A DNA stretch of 28,858 nt, taken from positions 1-28,858 of the forward strand of contig JAYMTF010000870.1 in NCBI GenBank assembly GCA_036897485.1. The letters are read 5' to 3'. Positions 21,914 to 28,858 of this stretch are shown here, in pieces. The notes under the pieces are model-generated. The model saw only the letters and a program-made list of their open reading frames with translations, did no database searches and was not told the origin of the DNA. A program made the translations under genes and the position numbers. The first letter of the stretch is position 1, and every line of letters starts with the position of its first letter. This DNA comes from Pelargonium nanum (Eukaryota > Streptophyta > Magnoliopsida > Geraniales > Geraniaceae).

Positions 21914-24713
21914 CTACAAATCTTGAAATTTGAAAATAATCCTTTTGTCCACGGATTCAAGAAGACCAATGTCATCAATGGACTGATCATCATCCCCCAC
22001 ACTATCATCATCAATCGACATATTCAAATCCAAGGACACACAAGGACTCTTTTCTTGATCAGACAATAATGCACGACCATGTTTACTATGATTTTCTTGC
22101 TGATCACTCGACCCATCCGATGATGTTCTTTGCTTCGTAGACGGAGAGCAAGCTCTCGATCTTGAACTGAAGCTTTCGCAGCTCAAAATAACCACAGCAT
22201 CTCCGAGACCAACTTGCTCTCCACTCGAATTCGTCACTGTCCCTCTCTCGATAGCCCTCTTGAACCCGATTTGAGAACAATAATCAGCTTGATCAACATC
22301 TTCAACGAAGAACACGCGATGCGGGTTCTCGGACACTGCCTCCGCGAACCTCTCGATGTAGCTGCAGCTCTGCTCGTCCCGGGACCTCTTGTTTCGACAA
22401 TCTTGGTCCGTGGAATCAGCTCTCGTGGACGCGAAGCTGCTGAGAGCAATGGATACGAAGCTCGAGTGGGAGCCGAAAACGAGCCGAGCCAGTTCTCTTG
22501 CTATACTCTCCTTTCCAGCAACATCAACGCCTTGAAAAAACAACCACGTCTCTTCCTTTTGAGGACCTGTCGCGACGATCAGGTGCTTTTGTAATTTTCT
22601 TGCGACGAGACCTGACCTGCACTGCAAGATCGTGCTCGCGATCTCAGGGACGATGTCTTTGCGGGAAGGCACCTTCTTCTCCAATGCGTCGCATAGGGTT
22701 TTGAGATTTTCCGCGTTGAGCTCCTTGAACCTCTGGACGTACTCAACCTCCATGACGTCACTGGAACATGTTGAGTTTGGGGTTGAATTGGGTTCGACAT
22801 TGTTTAAGGTTTCGGAGCTCATCCAGAAATGGTTGTGCTGTGGCCAGGACTTGTTTCTATGCAAAACCGGGTATTGATGGTCATGGTGATATGAGAAATT
22901 GGAAGTGGAGGTTGAGGAAGGTGATATTATAGAAGAGAAGGTGAGGGTTTTTTCGGACGAGTAGTGTTGTTTGTGGAGTGAACTGCAAATTGAATTCCAC
23001 TTTTTGCAAAGGTGTCTGACTGAAACACAATTCTGGAAAATAAGAACAAAAAGGATTCATATTCGAGTCTCGATTGTTATGCTTGCTCATAGAAAAAAAA
23101 ATGATTCATTGCGCAAAGAAAAGAAAAACAGCAAAAATTTCAACTTTTATAGATGTTGATATAGTGAGAATTATGATTAACCTGATCATTAGTAGTTGGT
23201 TTGTTCTGGTTCTTGTAGTGTTGAAGCCATGCAGGGAGGGTTGAGGAGGACTGGTCTTGACTAGCCGTACTATTGCAAATATTGCTTCGCAAGGCTCGAG
23301 CTTCACTCTCAAACTTGGCCGAGCAGTCACTACAGCAACTCAGCTCATTCACATCATCTTCCTCGTCATCATCACCATCCCGGCTTCCTAATTCAACTTG
23401 GAGCCAACTGCATCCATTTTCGCCTTTCTTGCTAGAGCTCTGGCTTTGTTCGTCACTGAACCATCACAAAAATTGTACACTTGTTAAATAATTAGTCATC
23501 AACTTTCATTTGTTTTAATTTAAGTACAAAGATCTTATAATCACCGGTACCTGTCCGCGACAAGGCTCAGGCGCAAGGTGCCAGCAGGAATTGTGAGAGG
23601 ATTGAGACCCCAAATATTTTGTAGCGAAAGATGGCCTGACTTGCAAGTCATGTAAGTTTGGAAAGTAGCAATCCCCATCAGCCAAAACCTCTCATTCTCT
23701 CCAATTTTGGTCACCAATTTCCCAATCTCCATCACCATATGCTCCACCGGACAATAATAATTGTTAGTCCCCGAGCCGCTACTAGACCTGTACTCGGCGG
23801 TCCACTTGAGATCTCCCAAGAACAAAACCACGCCATGGCTTGCCATCACATAGCTCTTGATGAGGCTCTTGAGCTCCTCGAGCTTGTGCTCCACCTCGTC
23901 CCTCGCGAGCCTCGCAAACGAGGAGAGCGAGAGGTTTAGGAACTTGACGCCCCTCAGGGCCTCAGGGACATCCCCTTTGTCCACCTTGTCCATCACTCCT
24001 CGTACCGCACCTTCCACGCAAGCAACACTCTCTCCGACAACCACGGTACATCGTCGTCGCTTGTTGGTCGCGACCATGTTGTCTATCACATACATGACGT
24101 CCTCGTTCCTGATCCGATCCGATATCTTGGTCTCCTCCTTGGACTTGCTACATGTTTGAGAGTTATTGTTGTTACATATTTCTAAGGACACGGCTTGCTC
24201 CACATTGCTCTTCACTTGAGTGCTCGAAAACCCGGCCTCTCTCATGACTCTGCTGACACTCGGGTCGTCCAAGATGGAGATGATGAGCTGCTCCAGCTCG
24301 ATCTTGACGGCCAGGAGAGGCTGCTGCTGGTTCTCAATGGAGCCGCGGCGCTGGTGAGCCTGAGCGCGCTTGAAGGCGGCGACAAGTGCGTTAGAGATGG
24401 AGGGGTGGTGCTGCTGCGGCTGCTGAGAGTAGTGGTGGGACCCTAACATGGGACCCGACGACGTGGAAGCCGGGAGGCGGTTGAGAGCAACGTTGAAGCA
24501 AAGCTCTAGGGCTCGGCACTGGAGAGGATGGGAGCGAGACTGGAGGCAGGCCGTCCGGAGGAGTCCCGCGGAGGCCGAGAGCATGGTGTTGGCCACATGG
24601 AGGGGAGTCACCTGAGCGTGCCCGCGCCTCCGGGCAAGAGTCACCGCCTGTTTGACTACGCTAGCAGCTTCGTTGGTTAGAGCTTGTTGCACTGTGCAAC
24701 CTCCGGCCCTCAT
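21914..24713 (-). CDS. SMXL3: SMAX1-LIKE 3-type protein (SMXL3; ClpB-like, EAR repressor), three exons
   Basis: Complete gene: exons 24713-23551, 23455-23182 and 23032-21914. Introns of 95 and 149 bp have CAG|GTACC...GTTCAG and CAG|GTTAA...TTTTCCAG ends. The splice keeps the frame (phase 2, then 0) and gives 851 residues. The N-terminus (residues 1-170) is the double Clp-N domain, with LARRRGHAQVTPLHVA (26-41). The D1 P-loop is lost (VVVGESVACVEGAV, 224-237), while the D2 one is half kept (GVDVAGKES, 647-655). Where SMAX1 and SMXL6/7/8 carry the RGKT degron, this protein has SCSYIERFAEA (701-711), as expected for the SMXL3/4/5 clade. An EAR motif LDLNM (813-817) should recruit TOPLESS. CCSDCSAKFESEAR and WNSICSSLHK match SMXL3-type proteins. 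In Arabidopsis SMXL3/4/5 act redundantly to start phloem formation, in the nucleus, independent of MAX2. Confidence 0.93.
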
Positions 24714-24740
24714 GTTGCTATAACACTATAAATCGGGTTG

Positions 24741-24779
24741 TTAAATTGAAGGAGTGGTTCCTATGGGGATAGACTTCAT
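24741..24779 (-). promoter_or_regulatory. upstream ORF in the SMXL3 leader
   Basis: An ATG at 24779 opens a 12-codon frame (MKSIPIGTTPSI) that ends with TAA at 24741, 27 nt before the main ATG at 24713. It is the only ATG on this strand between the main start and about 25000. If transcription starts near the TATA-like site at 24888-24882 or further up, the uORF would be in the mRNA and could lower translation. Confidence 0.45.
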
Positions 24780-24881
24780 GTTCTTTGGTTGAATTGGAAG
24801 CTATATGTGATTTGTGTAGTAATTAGAAGGATTTTTGGGAGGTAGCTTATTGTAAGCTTGATTGGGAGAGAGAAGGGAGTG

Positions 24882-24888
24882 AAATATA
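24882..24888 (-). promoter_or_regulatory. TATA-like box of SMXL3
   Basis: TATATTT on the minus strand, 169 bp before the ATG, followed by CT-rich leader sequence. It is the best candidate in the 300 bp upstream but is not a strong consensus. Confidence 0.35.
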
Positions 24889-26046
24889 TGGGGAAATGAA
24901 AGGTGGGGTGTGCTTTTCTTGCAAGAGAGGGTGAAAAAAAATGAAGGAAACAATAATAAAATGGGTCCAAAGTTGATTTTGTAGTGGAAAGTGGAATGCA
25001 TGTGGACTAGTCTTGCTCAGCTTTGCTCTTTTCTCTCTCAAATTTGAGAAAAGATATGGGTGTTTCTAAGTGGGTCTCTATCTCTTTTTATGCAATGGTT
25101 TCATTAAAAACACCCATTAATTACTCAAAAGATACTACTTAACCTTGAAATCAACATCTCTAGTTAGCTCTCCCATATCTATCTAGTATGCAAGTAGCGT
25201 ATCTTTGGCACAATCTCTTTTCAATTTAACCTCGAAACCAAGCTAATCTATATAATAATTAGTGTGTTAACTATACAGATAATGTTAATTAACATCTCAC
25301 AATAATTACATATTTGTAATTAATTTTCAAGTTAAAAGACCTTTTTTTTATAGGGTTTTATGACTCTCTCTTTTTCTATGCGGTTTTGAGAGCCATATAG
25401 GGTTTTTGTTCGAGTACAACTGCTTTTATTTTCAAAGTGCGACAATCTCTTGAATTTCAAGATAGCAAATTGTCTTTCTTGTTAAAAAGCAAGTCTTGCT
25501 TTGATAGCAAGTTAAGGGTTTGTTAATGTCTGCAATGCAACGTTGATTCGCGGTAGGTTTTTTAATTAGTCTGTGCGTGCAAAGCAGCAGGGAGGCGGAT
25601 GTAGAAAAAGAGAAAGTGACTTGGAAGGTGGTGGTTTGACCAGAGCCATCGGATCAGCTCTCGAGTTTGTTGTCGAATCATATGACAGACTCGATGGTTG
25701 CGATGAGTTATTGACAAAGTCAGCCACGTGATCCCCTTGAACTTCAATTGCAATCGTTGTCAGTTGTCCGTGCTCTTTAGGTAGGAGGGGAGGATTTCAA
25801 TACCTTCAACTTGATAATTCAAGTTGACGGGGAGGATTCTAGTGCCTTTAGTTTTCTTATTCGACGTGTTTTAACCATTGTGAATTTTGGATTTTTTTAC
25901 ATACTTGTTTTGGTGGGTTGATTTTCAAGCTCATAATCTTACATCATATTTGTTATTGTTCGATTTGAATTAATAAATTTTTAATTTTTGCATTAAAAAA
26001 ATTATTAACGTAATGAATTAAGCATCAATGAAAGAAAGAGGACTAT
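24889..26046. other. SMXL3 upstream region
   Basis: Promoter-side sequence with no gene. A CT-rich stretch on the minus strand (about 24840-25060) is typical of plant leaders and core promoters. A perfect G-box (CACGTG, 25725-25730) lies about 1 kb upstream, and bHLH/bZIP binding is possible. GC rises modestly at 25560-25830 without a coding signal. Confidence 0.5.
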
Positions 26047-28858
26047 ATGTCTGGAGAGGAATCGGGAAGTGTGTACGATTTTCTTCCGGACTCAACAAGG
26101 ACAACATGGAATAAAGTGGTTCGTTTTTGCTTTGCTTTATACTTGCTATGCTCATTATTGTTTGTCACTGTGAAGATTATTTATTTTTGTCATTGTTATT
26201 TTCGAACAATAACAAATATAATTATATATGACGCATTGAGTGGTGCATGGGGATTAAGAACACACAAACCAAACATTCTTAAAAATGTGTGTGTCTCTCA
26301 CTCCATTAATTCATAAAGTTGGAGTCTTTTTTTGGAGGACACATATATTCCTGTTCCTTTATTTCATTTCATTCAAAAATCATTAACGAACTTCTGGTTT
26401 CTGTGCACACTCTCAATCACAGCAGCAACAGCAACAGAGCACTGTTTCTTTCTTAACTGTTTCTATCTCCAATGATATTCCATTGGAATCCAATCATAAC
26501 CTTCCATCTCATAACTTGAGTAATGGTGCTGTCATTTTTGCTTCCTACAAAAAGAAGCAAAGAGAAAAATTGTACAATCAGCAATGCCATTTTCAATATT
26601 ATTCATAATTTTAGAAACTAATAAAAGTGTTTTAAAAAAAAGGGAAGCAAACAATCATATTTTATTTTCTCAAAAATATTTGTCACTAATGTTGCATACA
26701 AAATTAATTATAAATCAAGAATTAAGATTATGGATGATTACACGACATGTGACGTCCGATCACCACGTCACCTTATCTCAAGATTACAAAATGTGTGCTC
26801 CAAATACTTGCTCCCAAAGTGTGCGATTACGCACGATAACGAAGCTTGCGCACGCGATCATGAAGCTTACTCCTGCAAACGTTTCTCATAGGCACGTCGT
26901 TCCCGTCCATGGGTCAAACTTCGTCGCAACAAGATGATGTCGGGCGAGGTCAACTTCCTTGTCTATGGGGACAATCTTGACTAAAGGGGCCATCTTTCTT
27001 CGTGACGAGCTTGTACTCATGGAAAAAGTCTGTCGGACAAAACACGGTGATTTCAGCACACGTGTTCTTTGGTTTGTTTAGTACAAGAATGACATCATAT
27101 ATTTTCTTATCAGTCCACTAGCAAAAAGTTAAAACGTGAATATATGACCTACCTTTCTATCTATCTCTCATAAGTACACCTACAAAGTCATAGCAAACGC
27201 TTCAACAACAAATTTCAACTTTTAACTGTGTTGATTCTTTGACACTCGTTCATATTATATAATTTGAAAATGATATATTCTTATGGATAATGACTCAACG
27301 ACAACCCCTCATAATATTCATGGAATACAAGATATGAAAGAATATATACAATATTAAGGTACAAAGTATATAAGTACTAAAGAAATATAAAAAGATCTAT
27401 AAAATAAAATGGGAATTTCGCATGTACAATTGAATATGAAATGAATAGAATGCTTTAAATCTTGCTGATTTTGATACAAGTTCTGGTTATGGTATGTGGG
27501 ATTGACTGGGCCACTTTGGTGAGCAGCTACGAATAGGATAGGAGGATCGAGGCGTCCTTATTCCTTTATGTGGCCACTACTGCTCTGCTCTCTCTTATTC
27601 CCTAGCGTGCCTTTGCATAGAAAGCTGAGCTCTAAACCTCCATTTTCATCAACCACCACCACCTTATTTTCTTATTATTAGTTAGCTCTTCTGATAATCA
27701 AATCAAACTCCAAAACCATGAAGCTTATTATAATCAATGCTGAATTACATGCTTCAATGGAAACAAACCTAACGTATAACCAGAACCTAACACGAGAACT
27801 TGATTCATGAACGACAAACTATTATATAGTTGGTTAAAATCTTTACTGCAACAGTGAAACTATAAGACCGACCTTTATTTGCTTTCAGAGACCGACCTTT
27901 ATTTTCTTCAAAAGTATATGATACGCATCAATTTTAATAAACAATACTCACTAACTCATAATGAAAAAAAAAACTTATAATAATGGAATAAGTATTAATT
28001 ATACCTCCACCATGAGATTAGAAACAACATTACAAATAACATAAGTACAAAAATATGATTTAAAGCAAAAGAATATGAAAAGAATAATCAATCAATACAC
28101 AGAAAACATATTCTTACAAACTGACATATGATGAAGACGGAGATGAAAATAAGGCATAAAAGGGTATGCAGGAGTAACTTTATCTTTACATGACAAAAAG
28201 GAAATACCTTTCTCCCGTTAAATAAAACGCCGACTAATTGATCTAAGGTTCAAATTGTATCCTATATGGGTGTTACAAAACAAGGGCGCACGGAGATAAC
28301 GAAATTAAGAAAACAAAAACAAATTTAATCATCTCAAAACTATTAAATATGTTTTTATTCACTTAACATTACGAACAATGGTTCAAAGGAAAAAAAGTTT
28401 AATAAAGAGCTAAGAAGAAAAGAAAGAGCAATTAATGTTTTCAAAGCTTATTATAACTTAATATAATTGATTAGTGCTAATAAATTAAGAAACGAAGAGC
28501 ATATTTTGGATACACAAGAAACGAGAGATCTCCCTTGCATTCCTCAATCATCTTTCTCCTCCGGACAACAAATCATATGTTTATAACCAAAAACAAATGC
28601 TACAATTTAGGATTATAAAATGATCAAATTCCAATGAAAGAAAAGGGAAATAAAGATACATATAGTGATGACCCATCAAGCATCGAACTGGTAAATCAAA
28701 GAACAAACAGTATGGCTGGTTGGCTACTGGCTATACCCTAAAACCTAGAGGAATGTTTGTTTTCTACACTGCCACACCAACAAAAGTCGACTAAACAATA
28801 TTGTCACAAGACATGACTTGACACGACTACTCTATGAACCCTAATTTCTCCAATGTTT
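26047..28858. other. right-end region without a recognised gene
   Basis: No gene supported. A + frame from 26047 opens with a protein-like 24 residues (MSGEESGSVYDFLPDSTRTT..) and then turns into AT-driven sequence; it could be a first exon or a remnant. A GC-richer patch at 26740-27070 reads in short pieces on both strands but has no long frame; ACACGTGT (a G-box) sits at 27058-27065. Around 27510-27600 a short imperfect hairpin (GGGCCAC / GTGGCC) precedes a CT-rich stretch. The last kilobase is AT-rich with nothing recognised. Confidence 0.45.

Noticed and set aside
26584-26937. 117-codon + frame
   Set aside because: Crosses AT-rich and GC-richer DNA without consistent codon use; no recognisable domain.
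27505-27600. miRNA precursor
   Set aside because: The pairing (GGGCCAC with GTGGCC) is short and imperfect, and no known mature miRNA sequence is recognised.

Overview
This is plant nuclear DNA, most likely from a eudicot. It holds two small gene clusters separated by long AT-rich spacers. The evidence is spliceosomal introns with GT..AG ends, TATA boxes 60-100 bp upstream of coding starts, plant-only gene families (NHL/LEA-2 and SMXL), and plant-type SINE, LINE and CACTA remnants. Nothing in it looks bacterial, viral or organellar. An asterid source, perhaps Lamiales, would fit, but this is a guess.

Left part (1-8.8 kb): three NDR1/HIN1-like (NHL) membrane-protein genes lie in tandem on the + strand at 567-1193, 4522-5151 and 6049-6741. 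Each is a single exon with its own TATA box. The first is of the NHL1/NHL12 type; the other two are of the NHL2/NHL3/NHL10 type and are close paralogs. Arabidopsis also has clusters that mix these two types, so the arrangement looks ancestral. The spacer before the second gene contains W-box motifs (WRKY sites), as expected for immune-induced genes. On the opposite strand at 8219-8779 is a small plant-type single-pass membrane protein of unknown function, transcribed toward the NHL array.

Middle (8.8-21.9 kb): about 13 kb with no gene I can support. It holds three likely and one possible tRNA-derived SINE, a 5'-truncated LINE insertion with a 16-bp target-site duplication and poly-A tail, a 264-bp deletion-derivative CACTA element with subterminal repeats, a possible inverted-repeat MITE, and several short hairpins.

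Right part (21.9-28.9 kb): a complete three-exon SMXL gene on the - strand (21914-24713, 851 residues after splicing). It is most like Arabidopsis SMXL3, a phloem-development regulator that lacks the strigolactone/karrikin RGKT degron and keeps an EAR motif. A short upstream ORF precedes its start. The remaining 4 kb to the right edge has no recognisable gene.

I found no clearly new biological system. The most useful second looks are the sharp 5'-to-3' GC drop shared by the NHL paralogs, the W-box cluster, the SMXL3 uORF, and the set of small transposons.
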